Source of the DNA: Anaeramoeba flamelloides
Lineage: Eukaryota > Metamonada > Anaeramoebidae
Reading direction: 5' to 3'
DNA: 64,000 nucleotides
Assembly: GCA_027625915.1 (NCBI GenBank)
Contig: JANTQA010000042.1
Coordinates: forward strand, 1,190,001 to 1,254,000
The notes under the pieces were generated by a model. The model was not told where the DNA came from, did not search any database, and worked only from the letters and a program-made list of their open reading frames with translations. Each line of letters begins with the position of its first letter. Position 1 is the stretch's first letter. Shown here in pieces: positions 1-12,537 of this stretch. The translations under genes were made by a program, and so were the position numbers.

Positions 1-1340
1 CAAGAATTATTTGGTTAATTGAAAACCACCCTAATGAACTTTCAATAATTTTATTAAAATCTTTACATGAGATCTCCTTTTTCAATTGGATGCCCTGGAT
101 TGAACAATTATTATTTTATTTATCAAAAAATCTAAAACCAAACAATAATAATATTAATAATAAGGACAATAAGGATAATAACAACAACAACGATAATAAT
201 AATAACGATAATGACAATGACAATGACAATGATGGCAATGACAATACATCTCAATTGTTTCTTAATATTTTGAAAATTATCGAAAACTCTTCTCCCCAGC
301 CTTTATATTACTTTCTTAGAATTTATCAATCCAATCAATACCTAACAAATAAATTATTAGCTTATTCGTTAAATCATAAAGTTTATATTCGAATGAACAA
401 ATTTATCCAATTAATATTAATTTATTTCTCTTCAGATAAAATTGATTTATTTTATAAAGATTTGAACCAATTTTTAATTCAATTTCATTTGAATAAAAAT
501 AATCAAAATAATATTCAAAGATTGTTTAATGATTTAAAAAAACTAATTGAAATTTTTTTCCAAAAAATTGAATTAAAAATTAAAAAAAAACTCTCCAATT
601 TATTCAAAAACGGTTTGGTTTAAAACCTTTCTTTCGCATATTATTGGTTTAAGAAAGCAAATGGAAAGCGAAATCCAAATTTTAAATGATCTGTTCTTTA
701 GGAAAAACGATTACAATTTATTTTTCAAAAAAATGATCAAAATTATTGACAATTGGATTGTCAATGTCAAAATAATTAGTAATTTGAAATTGGATGATAT
801 CATTATTCTGCAAAAGTTTGAACAAATATCCAGTTTCAAATTTGAAGGTGTTTTGGAATTACCCGGCCAGCATCTCCACATGTCCACGGGTGCTTTATTT
901 TATCAATTTGAAAGATTGCACGCAAAGATTTCGCGAATTTTGCCAAAAATTATCAAATCAAATAAAAAAATCTATGTTGCAAAAAAAATTAAATTCCAAT
1001 TAAACAGTGGCAGAATAATTGAAGGGGTTGTGGAGCAAATTTCCCAACAGCAAATTAAATCTGAAAGTAGAACCTTGCTCTTTTTAAGATACTTGAGCAC
1101 AATTATGAAATCTAATACAGAGGCACGGAAAAGAGCAATTTTTTCAAATTATCATATACCTTTATTAGTCCCACTGTCAAACCAATATCGGTTGATTATG
1201 GGTAACAAGTCTTCAGCAACACTGGACGAAATTTGTTCATTGCATTTAAAAAATAAATTTAAACTGAATAAAATTTTTAATTATTATTATAAGAATGTTC
1301 AAACTGTAAATACGAACGGTGAAACTAACGAAAATGACAA

Positions 1341-1371
<31 letters not shown>

Positions 1372-2079
1372 ATGAAGATGGAGATGGATACATCCACTAT
1401 TAAAAATAATAAGGAATTATTCTTGTCAATACAAAAAAAATACTTTCCAAAGACAATTCTAAGAAACTTTTTAATAAGCTTTTTAAAAAATTTTGATGAA
1501 TATTGGGATTACATCAAATTATTAACCTCAAACATCGCCTCACTTTCCCATTTAAATTACATATTAAATAACCATTTCCCCTTATTAGAAATAATGAAAA
1601 TTCAATTAAAAGATGCACATTTTTCCTTTGTCGGGGCCAGATTCAGTATAGAAAGAAAAATACAGCCCAAAATAGTTCCCTTTAGATTGACCTCAAATTT
1701 TCAAAAAGTGATATCAAATCAAAATGTATTTGCAAATTATTTATCAATAATATCCATGCCTTTAGCAAATGAAAAAAACCTATTTAAGTTGAAAGGTTAT
1801 CTTGATTTATTGATTAGAGACGATATCGTTTCTCTCGCAACTTTCAACAATACACCATCCAGCAATAGCCAAGGCATTTCCGTAGATTTTTCTCAATTTA
1901 ATGATGCAGTAGAGAAAAATGTTAATCTAATAATATCAAATATCGAATCAATTTCACCCAAAATCGATAACATTAAAAACAATAAATGTGTAAATGAAAA
2001 GGTCTATGAATTAATAGAAAAGGCTACAAATATCGAAAATTTAATACAATTTAACCCTATATTCTGTGCTTGGTTTTAA
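1..2079 (+). CDS. TRA1: Tra1/TRRAP C-terminal part (FAT end, PI3K-like pseudokinase, FATC); 5' partial
   Basis: Large scaffold subunit of SAGA/NuA4-type histone acetyltransferase complexes, which acts in the nucleus as the docking site for activators. The frame is open from base 3. A first segment (to 623) carries the FAT-end signature PWIEQLL followed by PQPLYYFLR. A second (661-2079) carries ELPGQH, the TRRAP pattern LLFLRYLS...ARKRAIF...LVPLSNQYRL, then VPFRLTSN, LLIRDDI and the terminal FATC motif ending NPIFCAWF. The kinase HRD and DFG motifs are absent, as expected for this pseudokinase. Asparagine-rich insertions lie near 145-245 and 1320-1370. The two segments are in different frames. 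Either an intron (for example GT at 524 to AG at 653, which restores frame as L-K-Q-M) or an indel in the A run at 582-590 joins them. The N-terminal bulk of the protein lies outside the window. Family call is firm; the junction is unresolved. Confidence 0.85.
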
Positions 2080-4525
2080 GTTTTTATATATAAATATAAT
2101 TTCTTATTACATTTATTTATGCTTTTGCTTTTTGCTTTTCCTTTTTCTATATTATTATATTATAAGATTTTTAACATTATTATTATTAACAAAAAAAAAA
2201 AATAGTTTTTTTTTTTTTTGTTTTTTGTTTATTCACAAAAATTCATATTTGAGAATAATTTTGTTATTTTATTTTCGAAATTATGTTTTTTTTTTTTTTT
2301 TGACTTTTTTAATAAAGAGTTATTAATCTTAAATTAAAAGAATATTTAGGAAGTTGTTAGATAGATAAAAAATCTTTGACTTTTTTCCCAAATTTAAAAG
2401 TAGATCCAAAATCCCAATTCTCACTAATAGTAAAACTCATCTATTCTACCACTTTAAACTACTTGTTAATTTTTATTTATATCTGAAATAAGTCAATTAA
2501 AATTCAAAATGGTACATCTCTTGCTGATAATAGTCATTTTTTGAAATCTTCTATTTTATTTAAATAATAATTTGTAATATCTCACTCGATATATTCAGTG
2601 TAAAATTTAAAATAATAATTTATTATGTCTTTTTTTATTGTTGTTTTGAAGATAAAAAATTATTTTTTTAATTTGGTTTGTTAGGTTCTCCAGAATTTAA
2701 ATATATGGTGTACAATCGACTTTTTTTAATTAATTCCTTTAAATCCCTGAAAAGTTAATGGTTTTTAGGTTTTTTTGAGTTTTTTTTTTTAAAAAAATTT
2801 CTTTTTATTTATTATATTTTGGAAAAGATAAAGGTCCTTTTCTGAATATTTTTTTTAATTTTTGTTTTGATTAGAAAAACTCTAGATTTCTGAAACTAAA
2901 ACAAGGATTTTTTAAAAAATATAGCCTTTAGCTTTTCTTGAGTTTTCTGTTTATTTGTGTAGTGTTCTAGGGTTTTTTTTTTTTTCTTTTTGAAATAAAC
3001 CGAGAATTTTAATAAATTTTCGGTTTCTTTCGAAAACTCAAAAAAACCTAACGAAAATCAATAGATTTAACAAATAAATAGAAAACTCAAAAAACCTAGA
3101 ACACTTCACAAATAAAACATAAAACCTCAAAAAAACGTGCAGTTAGATTTTCAAGGATTTAAGGGAATTGAGTAAAATCTTTGATTTTTCACTATTCTTT
3201 TGAATTTTGGAAAATCGGCCTTTGTTTTTTTTTAAAAAACGAAATAAAAAAAAAAAATCTGAAATTTTCTTTTCATTTCATAAATCAAAAAAACCCAGTT
3301 AGTTAAATTGCAAAATTCAAAAGAATAGGTACTCTATGGTACATCAATGTGTTTGATTACACAAATGTTTGAAATTGTAAATTTCTTGATTTATAATTTT
3401 TTGATAATTTTGAACTTTCAAATTAGAGAATTTTTCAAATAAAGACATCAATTATTGGAAGAATTTTAATTTAGCAAGATATAACATCAAAATAACTGTT
3501 TAAAATGAAAATGTAATTTATGGTGCTTCTATATAAAAATTTTGAAAAAAACATTAAATTTCTAATTGTGTTCAAAATAATAAAATTTAATTAATTATCA
3601 AGAGTTAGACTCATATTGAGTATGACTAATAATCAGAATCCTGATCTGAAGCTACTTTTTTAAAAGTGTTCTTTATCTTTGAGATTAAAGTTTTTGTTTC
3701 TCAAAGTGTAATTTATTAACACCAAAAGTTCAATAAGATTTCGAAGAATTCAAATAAATTCTAAAAAATTTTGAAAAAATATTCCTTAAATTTCCATTTT
3801 TGTAATCTAGTGACCCGATTATTATAACTGTTATAGAGAAATAGCATATTTATAACAAATAATTTTACACAGTTTCATGAACATTTAAATCAATAAAATG
3901 CTATATTCAAAACTCGGAAAAAAAATTTCCAAAAAAATCAGAAATACAATAAAAATTTACAAACAGTTATTCGAATTTCTCATTATTATTTTTTTTTTAA
4001 CTCTCATTGAGAATTATAAATATTGATATTTCTGGCTATGGTATTTTAGAAGGGGGCAATGGTTGAAATAGTTGAGATTTAGTTTCTTTTTTCGAAGACA
4101 AATAGATCTAAAAAAATAATTCGATTGTAAATTTCGTTTTTATAAAAAGTAATTCAGATTTCCAAAATGTTATTTTCCATTTTTACTAATTGTCAAATAA
4201 CTTTTTCTTGAACTTTAGCTTTTCCTTTTGGAATCAGAAAACAATTGAATAATTTGCTTTTTGTATTATATTTTTTCTTTTTTCCAGAATCAAAAGGGTG
4301 TTATCATATCTAATTTAAAAACTCAAAAAACCAAAACCTCAAAAAAAATTGAAAGTTAATGTTGAAAAGAAAAACTCTTACTTTCATAAAAAAAGTTTTT
4401 AAATTTTATGAAATTCTTGATAAAAACAATCAAAGTTAAAGTCTGGTAAGAAATTACTTATTCTATTACAAGGGTTTTGATTTTTCCATTTTTCACTTTT
4501 CATTTTTTCTTTAATTGTTTTTAGA
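2080..4525. other. Intergenic spacer, repeat-bearing
   Basis: No gene seen. It begins with the T-rich 3' flank of the Tra1 gene. A hairpin block occupies about 2684-3330. The rest is AT-rich sequence with no recognisable coding segment, and the last part is the 5' flank of the PH gene. Confidence 0.6.
2684..3330. repeat. Hairpin block (LINE-associated palindromic modules), solo copy
   Basis: Contains the modules seen in the LINE copies. One is a palindrome near 3143-3215, where a TTTCAAGGATTTAAG-like arm and its inverse flank an ATCTTTGAT centre. A second near 2993-3040 has AAATAAACCG and CGGTTTCTTT arms. A third, AACTCAAAAAAACCTA, lies near 3050-3140. No LINE coding sequence is recognisable on either side. 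Confidence 0.6.
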
Positions 4526-5538
4526 ATGTCACAAGAACAAGAAAAAAGCCTCGAAAAAGAAAAAAAACAAGAAGAAAACGAAGAAAACGAAGAAAACGAA
4601 GAAAAAGAAGAAAAATCAACGAAAGAAGAGGTTTTAGTTGAAGGTTTTGTTCATAAGCAAAATAGCCGAGAAAAACAAATCAAAAAAAAAAATGGAAAGC
4701 AATGGAAAAAAAGGTATTTTAAATTATTCCCTGATCGTTTGCAATATTCAATTAAGGAAGACTCAAAAATATTGGGGAGTATGAATTTGTACAAATACCA
4801 ATGCTTCCCAAAAGAAGAAGTTACAGATCGATTTATTCTTCGACTTTTCAAGCCAACCGAAAAATCATTATTTTTGGAGTTTGAGAACGAAGACACAATG
4901 GATATCTGGAAAAACCATTTTAAAACAGCAATTACAAATTGTGTATGGACACACTCCTTTTTCTTCTGGTTTTTCTCTCTTTTCATTTTCACTATTTTGT
5001 TTTTTTGATCTTTTTTTTTTTTGATTTTGACTCCTTTCATCTAACAAAAAAACGATAACAAAACAACAAAAACACAACAAAACAAAAAAAACAAAACAAA
5101 AAAACACAACAAAACAAAAAAAAAAAACACAATAAAATTTGAACTTGTTCTATTTTACAGTCAAAAAAGGCATTTTTAGAAAACCAAGAAGAAACAAAAA
5201 AGCATTGCATAGCATATTTGAAAACAGGTTGGCTTTTTAAGCAGGGTGTCAAAGGTTTATTTAAAAAAAAATGGAAGAGGAGATTCTTTGTTTTGAAAAG
5301 TAAAGACTTGACCTTGAACTATTTTGCAACAGAAAAGTATGAAGGACAACCCAAAGGAAAAATTCTGTTATCTGATGTTAAGTCAGTTGGCAAAGCAATC
5401 TTTAATGATGAGCCTTTTGGCTTAACGGTAGGCATCTTTTCGACAAAAAGGATATATAAGATAGCTGCTGATTCTGCAAAGGAAAGAGATTCTTGGATTG
5501 TCATAATTCAGGATAATTCTGAGAATTTGGAAAAATAA
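4526..5538 (+). CDS. Tandem pleckstrin-homology (PH) domain protein
   Basis: Two exons, 4526-4942 and 5161-5538, are joined by a 218-nt phase-0 intron (donor GTATGG, acceptor TTTTACAG), giving 264 residues. An acidic/lysine N-terminus (residues 1-33, EEN repeats) precedes PH1 (about 36-138), which starts VEGFVHKQNS, has the basic loop KKRYFKLF and ends with the helix tryptophan in MDIWKNHF. PH2 (about 160-262) starts KTGWLFKQG, has KKKWKRRFFVLKSK and ends with RDSWIVII. The basic beta1-beta2 loops suggest phosphoinositide or other membrane binding; ligand specificity cannot be read from sequence. No catalytic domain is attached, so it is probably an adaptor. The ATG is the first in frame and follows a T-rich leader. 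The intron position at the C-terminus of PH1 is firm because frame and homology both continue across it. Confidence 0.88.
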
Positions 5539-5919
5539 TATATATATAAATATGCATAACGAGTTATATATTTAAATCCCAAATACAGAATAACCAATTC
5601 TAAATAAAAGAAATCTAAAATATCTGACTTTTTAAAAAAGTGGAAAAAAAAAATTTTAAAAGTATCTGGAAATATGTTTGCAAACCTCAATAGAAACATT
5701 TCCAGGACAGCATTAAAAACCTTTTTGTCACGCTTTTTTAAAACTGTTTTAATAACAATAAATTTTCCTTTTTCGAAATTTTGTTATCCACAGTATTGTT
5801 TGATCGGTATATTTTAAAATACACACACAAAGAACCATAACACTTCAATACAGTCTCTGGGCGAATGACACAATTTAGATTTAGAAAGCCGAGAAAAAAA
5901 AAATTACTTTTCTTTTGAT

Positions 5920-6470
5920 TTATAAACTCCAATTCAAAATTTTTAACACACAAAAATTCAATTTTTGAAAAAAAAACAATCTAATTTCATCAGATTCTAT
6001 AAGAAATACCAAATTAGAACCATTCGTTAATTGAAATGTTAACAATTTTTTATAAATTACAATACTCACAAAACAAAAAATAAATAATTATCAACAGAGT
6101 TCACAAAATGATTCCATTTTTGGAATTTTTAGAGAGAGCAAAACAAAAATTATATTGGTAGATTAGTTTAAATTTCGATTGTGAATTATTGATCGATCAA
6201 AGGTTAAATAGGATCAATTAATTTTATCCGAGTTCTTCATTTTGAAGAACCTAACTTTTAACCAAATATCAATTATTCGAAAAAATGATATTAGATCAAA
6301 TAAAACAAGTTCGATAATTCAAAAAAATGAAATGAAAACAAAAAAACTAAATGATGAAAAAATGATTTCAATATTTTTCAAAAAACCAAAATTATTTCCA
6401 ATTTAAATGAAACTGTATTATTGTAGTTTTTTGATTGTTTTTCACTATGCTGAAAATTTTGAATTTTTGT
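5920..6470 (+). repeat. Dispersed repeat family R2, copy 1
   Basis: Closely matches the reverse complement of 39600-40190; both share long stretches around ACCAAATTAGAACCATTC and ATAAATTACAATAC. A weaker forward match lies at 22560-22870. No coding potential was recognised. Confidence 0.6.
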
Positions 6471-6643
6471 TTATTTCTCATAGTTTCTTATTTTAGTTAA
6501 TTAATTACCTTTTCTTTAATTCTGATTATTTAAATAATTTACAATGATTTTATTTAACTATAAACTATTTTTTTTTAAAATATTTTTTTCCAGTATCAAA
6601 AGAGAAATTCTGCTTACTACAAGTTCAAACAAAGTAAAATTTG

Positions 6644-7169
6644 TTTCTGTCAAATTCTACAAATTTTTTTTTTCAAAGTTCAATTATTTTTTTATAATTG
6701 ACCTTGAAAGAACATATAAGAAACCATTAGAATAAAGAATATTAAAGCAAAATTAATATTCACCTGAACTAAATCTAGTCAACTAATATATTTTCTTGAA
6801 AATTGCAAAAAAAAAAATTCTTAGTACAGAATTGAGAAAAAAGAGTAAAATTCATTTTGATCTTTAAATTGAAGATCAAATAAAATTCAAATAGAAATCA
6901 ATATGATTTTTCTAAAACCATTTTGGTACTATTTCAATAATATTTGAACAACACATTTTTACAAATTGAATATAAGATTCTTTGATAAAAAATAATGTAA
7001 AACAATAACATAAATCAAAAATAAAAAAAAAAGAATAAAAGTAAAAATGAGAAAAAATGTTTTCAATTTTGAAAATTTCCAAAATAAATATATCTTCCAT
7101 TATCCCTATCCAACCCCTTTATAAACATGCGTATTTTATGTAGCGCAATCGTGCTCCTTTGAAAGGAAA
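6644..7169. mobile_element. MITE family M1, copy A (degenerate)
   Basis: One of four related elements of about 520-675 bp, with ends resembling TTTCAGTCAAAGGGGC and its inverse. Internal landmarks shared with the other copies are TTTTTATAATTGACC near the left end, CTTCAATTGAAGATC-like sequence in the middle and TTTCAATTTTGAAAATTTCC near the right. Its own ends are decayed. No transposase ORF. Confidence 0.6.
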
Positions 7170-9101
7170 TTATTTAATCTATTTCTGTGTTTATTTTATC
7201 TGAATTTATATACGGTGAGATTCATCTTGATTAACAACAGCTAAGATTAAATCCATATCTGAAAAAACTATTTTTTTCATTGGTATAAAAGAAACAATAT
7301 CTTAAAACAATTACCACTGACAAAATAAAATAAAAGATAAGTGGAGAATGTATATTACTGATATTTAAATTAGCATTGTAGGTGATTTTATTTTATTCAT
7401 TTTTTATTGAGTGATAAATAATTGTAAATAATTTGGTTTTGATCTTGTAAAAATTTTAAAGATTTGTACATTTTTTTTCTGTTGTCTATTTACTATTCAA
7501 TATTTTGTAGAATTTAATGATAATTATTTTAAAATAAATATTATTTTTGTTTTAAAAATAAAAAAATAAATCAAAAGTATAAAAAAATAAAATGAGTAAT
7601 TAATATGTTCATATAGCAAAGAAATAAATATATTGATATACTTTTTATTCCACTTAATTTTTTCATTGGGGAAATATGTCTTTCTAATATCCATGAAATC
7701 CTTTCTACCACTTAAAATAAGAAGGATTTTTTAATTTTTTTATTATTATTTATAATTGAAGAGAGGTGATTCAACAAAATTACCACATTTTGCCCTTCAT
7801 TTTTTTTAAATTTTGAAATAAACTGAAAATTAATATCAATAGAATGTTGATTTTAAAAGTAAAAAAAAAAAAAATGCACTTCAAGTTAGGTTTTCCAATA
7901 TTTAAAATAATTTGCAAAATTTTGGAGTTGTTTTTTTTAATTATTATAATTTTTAATCTGGTAACTAAATTTCGGGTTTTTTTTTACTTTTTTCAAATCA
8001 ACAGAAAATTTATTTATATTTCGGTTTATTTCTAAAATTAAAAAAAAAAAAACCTAGGCATTTGACAGTACTTTACAACACTCTACGTACTCAAAGGAAC
8101 TTTGAAGGCACTTCCCTAATTTCTAAATCTCTGATGAGAAATTTCAATAAAGAGCCTTAATTTTCAACATCATTTATAATTGACAAGATAAATAAAGGTT
8201 CTTTATTTTGAATGATATGAAGTTATTTTGATTCAAAAGAAAGTAAAAAAAAATAAATAATCTTCCATCGATATTTATATTTGTTTTTTTTTGTAAAAAG
8301 ATCTTTCTTAAATAATACTCTACTGATATAAAGTATTATTGAATTTTTCAAATTCGTTATTTTGATTATTTTTTTTTCCTTTAAGTTTCTAACCACTTCA
8401 AATAAAGAATAACTCATACAATTCAGCTCTTTGTTTCAAAAATGTGAAATTATTTTTTTCTGGATGATATAAATATCACCCTATCGGGAAAAAATATTTT
8501 ACTAATTATTCAAATAAATCCATATACCGAAATATATTATTTTTTATCCCGTTTATTTATTTGTACTATTTCTATAATCAAAATTATTCTATTTTTTTTT
8601 TTTTTCTATATAGGATGGATAGTCCCAAAAATAGTTTGAAATTTGATTTTAATCTGTTAAATTTTTTTTTTTTGAAAGATAAATGAAAAATTTATTCATT
8701 TTTTATTCAACATTTGCTAATAAATTCATAGAAAATTTATAAAATTTTTATAGAATTTTTATTTTGTAAATGTATTACTCAGTGTAAATTAAAGAATTAT
8801 ATTTGGTTAAATATTAAGGAAATCTGCAAATAAGTTATATATATATATTCCTGTCATGGAACTTTTTTAAAATAGAATTTGTAAGAGGGGGGTAAAAAGA
8901 GAAAAAAAAATTGTTTTATTTTTTTTTTTGAATTTATCATCAGTAATCACCACTCGTATTAAAAAATAAAATTAAAAGATTCAAGTTAGATAAAAGTCGT
9001 AATTTGATTAAAGATTAATCTTTAATAATAAAGGATATTTCCAATATAATCAACATTCAAGAACTTCAAATTCTTTATACGTTTGTATTTATTGTTTTTA
9101 G

Positions 9102-9270
9102 GAGAACAACCTTTTTTAAAAAGCCTGAGGTTGAGAAAAAAAGGGTGTTGTTTTTCAGGTAAAAATTTCCAAATATTCTTTCCGAATGAATATTAGTTTA
9201 ATTATACTTGAATTAATTACTTTGATAGATAATATTTAATAGTTTTGAAGATGCTAAAATCATCAAATAA
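9102..9270 (+). other. Possible pair of small exons (tentative)
   Basis: A 57-nt segment (9102-9158) is framed by TTGTTTTTAG and CAGGTAAAA. It can be joined through an 84-nt intron to 9243-9270, giving a frame that reads FFKKPEVEKKRVLFF then SFEDAKIIK and a TAA. Phases match. No upstream exon or family was found, and short exon look-alikes are common in AT-rich DNA, so this may be chance. Confidence 0.2.
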
Positions 9271-9314
9271 AACTGAAATAGTGAAAAAAAATTCTATAAA
9301 ATATATTATTGAAA

Positions 9315-9490
9315 GTGTCGGTCAAGTGCCAAGCCTTTCAGGTATTCAAAAGAAAAGAGAAAAAGATTGGATTTTACTCTATTCTTTTAAATTTTGGAAA
9401 ACCAAACGGTGGTTTTTTTACCTTTTAAAATAAACTGAAAATTTATAAAAATTATATGTTTATTTCAAAATTAAAAAAAACCTAAAGGAA
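9315..9490. repeat. Hairpin block, solo copy
   Basis: Starts with the direct GTGTCGGTCAAGTGCC motif found at the edge of other blocks. It continues with the GGTATTCAAAAGAAAAGAG / CTCTATTCTTTTAAATTTTG palindrome, then the AAATAAACTGAAAATTTAT module. Confidence 0.6.
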
Positions 9491-9871
9491 AAATAAAAAA
9501 AAAAACAATTATTTTTTTTCAATTTAATAGAACAAATAATTCTTTAATGGCCCAAATAATTGATTCAATATTTGAAAGATGTTTATTAAATTTTAACATG
9601 CTTTTGGAAATTTATTATTATAACCGCTTAACGTGAAAAATAATAAAAAAAATCAAATATTCTAAAATTAAATTTGAAAAAAATCTTTATAACCTGGGGA
9701 AATTACAGTTTCAAACTTAAATTGGAAAATATCTTGAAAAAATATTTTTTAATCCAAGATCTTTCATTAATCAATAGTGTTTATTCTAAGTGAAGTTATG
9801 AAAAAGTGAAAAATTAGAAAATGTTTACTTTTTTTTTCTGAAAAAAAATTTTTTTAACATTGTCGTGTGGA

Positions 9872-10135
9872 AAAATATAGTGTTAAAGTCCTAGCACCAG
9901 TATAAAAGCAAAAAACGGCCATTTTTTTTTTTTTTTTTTAATTTCATTTTTCAATAACTACTGAAAAAAAGGTTAAACAAAATGTAAAAATGAATACTAT
10001 TCAAACAAAACCAAATACTTAGTTCAAAACTATAACATAAAGATATTCGAAAAAAGTTAATTTAAAAAAAAAAAAAAAAAAAAAAATGGCCGTTTTTTGC
10101 TTTTATACTGTTACTAGGACTTTAACACTATATTT
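9872..10135. mobile_element. MITE with near-perfect terminal inverted repeats of about 55 bp
   Basis: The left arm AAATATAGTGTTAAAGTCCT continues through GCAAAAAACGGCCA into a T run. The right arm is its near-exact inverse, ending GGACTTTAACACTATATTT. By eye only two or three positions differ across the arms. The interior, about 150 bp, has no ORF. The well preserved arms suggest a young insertion or selection on the hairpin. Confidence 0.75.
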
Positions 10136-10564
10136 TAAGTTTTTTTACTAAATTGGTAATTTTTCCAAGGACTAGTAAACTTTTACCAAGTTGCCCCCAA
10201 ACTGAAGAGATTTTAGTTAACGAAGCTGAGGTTTCTAATTACAAAAAATTACATTTAAGGATTGAATAACAATGTGTGCTGTTGTAAAAGAAAAACAAAA
10301 ATCGAAAATAATTGTCAGAAATCAGTAAAATAAGTACAACCCGAAACATTTTTATTCTTTTCATTAAATTGTTTTTTTTTGTTTTTCGAAACTTCAAGTT
10401 TTTTTTTACAAGAAACGTATTCTGTCTGCGTGTATCTAACAAGTACAATGGCTTTTGAAAAATGACAAATTACGTATAAAACTGAAAATATAAAGACATT
10501 AATATTTCATTTATATAAATCAGTAATTTAAGAAAAAATAGACAATATATCACTCACATAGAAT

Positions 10565-11995
10565 TCATTTGAAAAAAAGGAAAAAACCATACACTCCTTG
10601 AAAATTTTTTGTTGGCAATTGTCTTATTCGTAACTTCTTGATTGGCTCTATGGTGTTTAATCTTTTTGTAAAATAATACTTTGATTTCGAAAAAGTTTTT
10701 TTTGGTTGTAGTTGTTGAAATCGATTTGATGACATACCCTTTAAGGTTATTTTTGTTTTTATTTTTTTATTGTTAGAATTACAAGCAAGTCGATTGTTTT
10801 CATACTTTTCAATATGAACTCTGTTTTTATGTAAAATGTGGTTTCTAGTTTCCTGATCAATAATATTGGAAGAAATTTCTTGAAAAGCTGAAATTTTGTA
10901 TTGAGTTTTTTGATAACATTTGTGTTCTTGCTTATTTTTTGAATTTATTCCTGACTTTTTGATAAAATGCAAACCAATAAACCTTGGATTCAAAAAGATA
11001 CCCTCAACGCTGTTTGGTGGTTCAGAAAAAAGTAAGTTTTCTGAATTTTTCAATTCTTTTAATTTTTTAATACGACTATCAAAAAGTTTTTCATTCTTGT
11101 TTAATTTCACTTTGATTATTCTTTGTCTTTTATTTTGTGATTTTTAATTTTGCAATGTTTTAGGTTTGCCATTTTTGTTGATGTTAAAACTCCATCTTTA
11201 ATTAGTGTATTCCTTTTATTCTTGAAAACACCACCAAATTTGTCCTCATAAAATTTTTTGGGTTGTTCTTTCTTGATCAATTTCAAATTTTTCAGATCTT
11301 TTCTTTCCAATTTTTCATTAAACTGATTTTTTAAATAAAACCAATTTGATCCATTGTTGCTGTTAGATTCTCAGCCTTTAAATTTATTCTTGAAGAGCAT
11401 TTGGAATTAGTTAAATGATTCTTACAAGTTAACAACAAAGAATATTTTTGATCATTTTTTATTTGATTGTCAGAAGAATTATTGTTTACTTTTTGATCTC
11501 CTTCTGTGGACTTTTCTGATACAGAAATTAAAATCTTTTCTTTTTGTTTTATGCGTTTTTTTTTTTTTTGTGTCTTTTACTTGTACTTTTATTTTTACCT
11601 TGTTTTAGGAGAAAAGTGTTGATTGTTTTGTTGACTCTTCTTACTTTTATCTTTACCTTTTGTTGGTTACTTGCCCTTCTTGGGTATTTGGTTCTTCTGA
11701 AATTCTTCGATCTGAATTTTTGTGAGAAGAGTGTTGGACTTGTCTTAATTGTCGACATCTGTTCAATTCGGTGTAAATATTGCGCAAGCCTTGTTTTCTT
11801 GTGAATAAAATCTGATTTTTTACTGTCTTTTTGAATTTCGAAATAATATTTTTCATTTTTTAATCGACCAGAGTTTGAAGTAACAAATCCTTTTGTATTT
11901 GAAGAAATAATTTGATAACCTGGAGACACATCGTTTGAAAAGTTTATGAAAGAAAAAGTTTTTTGAGATTTCTTTCTGTTTTTTATTGCTAACAT
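10565..11995 (-). pseudogene. Lysine-rich hypothetical protein, reading frame interrupted
   Basis: The minus strand is coding-like across the region but in successive frames. The blocks are 11995-11549 (begins MLAIKNRKKSQKTF; serine, lysine and arginine rich), an open block of about 75 codons from about 11560 to 11335 (begins RIKQKEKILISV), 11330-11116 (contains ERKDLKNLKLIKKEQPKK) and 11110-10565 (KLNKNEKLFDSRIKKLKELK onward). The shifts fall at or near A/T homopolymers, such as the T run just above 11558, with no plausible GT-AG pair there. This is either a decaying gene or a real gene with homopolymer indels in the assembly. The protein is very basic, with no membrane segment and no domain I recognise. 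Its neighbours give no functional hint. Confidence 0.5.
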
Positions 11996-12537
11996 GTTAT
12001 TTCAAGATGTATATTGAAATTTTTGATCGTTCCAAAAACTCAAATTCAAAACAAAATAAATTTTAAGTAAAAATAAATAAATTAAAATCCAATATTCCAC
12101 TTTTTGAGATCTTAAACACTTGCAAAATAAAGTTCATAAATTGTAATTTAGATGATTCTTATATCATATTTTTACTTACTTTCAAACTTAAGATACCAGT
12201 AATTCCATTTTTTGATCAATTAAAAATAGTAGTACAAATTCAAAAATTATTTTTGGTTTTATAGCTTAATAAATATAATGCAAAGTCATCATTAACTAGA
12301 CAAGTAGATATATTGTTTAAATATTCTAGATTTATCAATTTTAACCCTTTAGTAAATGCAGAAATCAAAAAAATCTAAATCTGAAAAATTAATAGAGAAG
12401 ATAAATGAAAAAGAAAATTTAATGTTGATATTAAATTTTTAAATCAGAATAATTTTTATCAATTTAAAATATTTGAGTGAAATTTAATTTGAGAAAGATG
12501 TTTCATTATTTTGAATTTAAACTAAATTAAGAAAAAC

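Larger units (their letters stand above)
5539..10564. other. Gene-poor spacer with several repeats
   Basis: No well supported gene. It holds a dispersed repeat (5920-6470), a MITE (6644-7169), hairpin-type modules near 7815-8130, a hairpin block near 9315-9490 and a sharp inverted-repeat element (9872-10135). A possible pair of tiny exons lies at 9102-9270. The remainder is low-complexity AT-rich sequence. Confidence 0.55.

Noticed and set aside
794-1003. Plus-strand ORF inside the Tra1 segment
   Set aside because: Overlaps the frame with clear TRRAP similarity; a shadow.
2066-2326. ORF rich in F, Y and I just after the Tra1 stop
   Set aside because: Composition follows the T-rich 3' flank; no start context or family.
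4651-5252. Overlapping minus-strand ORFs across the PH gene
   Set aside because: They cross the well supported PH exons and the intron and have no family match.
11544-11804. Plus-strand hydrophobic ORF
   Set aside because: Opposite strand of the lysine-rich gene; leucine and phenylalanine arise from reading K/R codons backwards.
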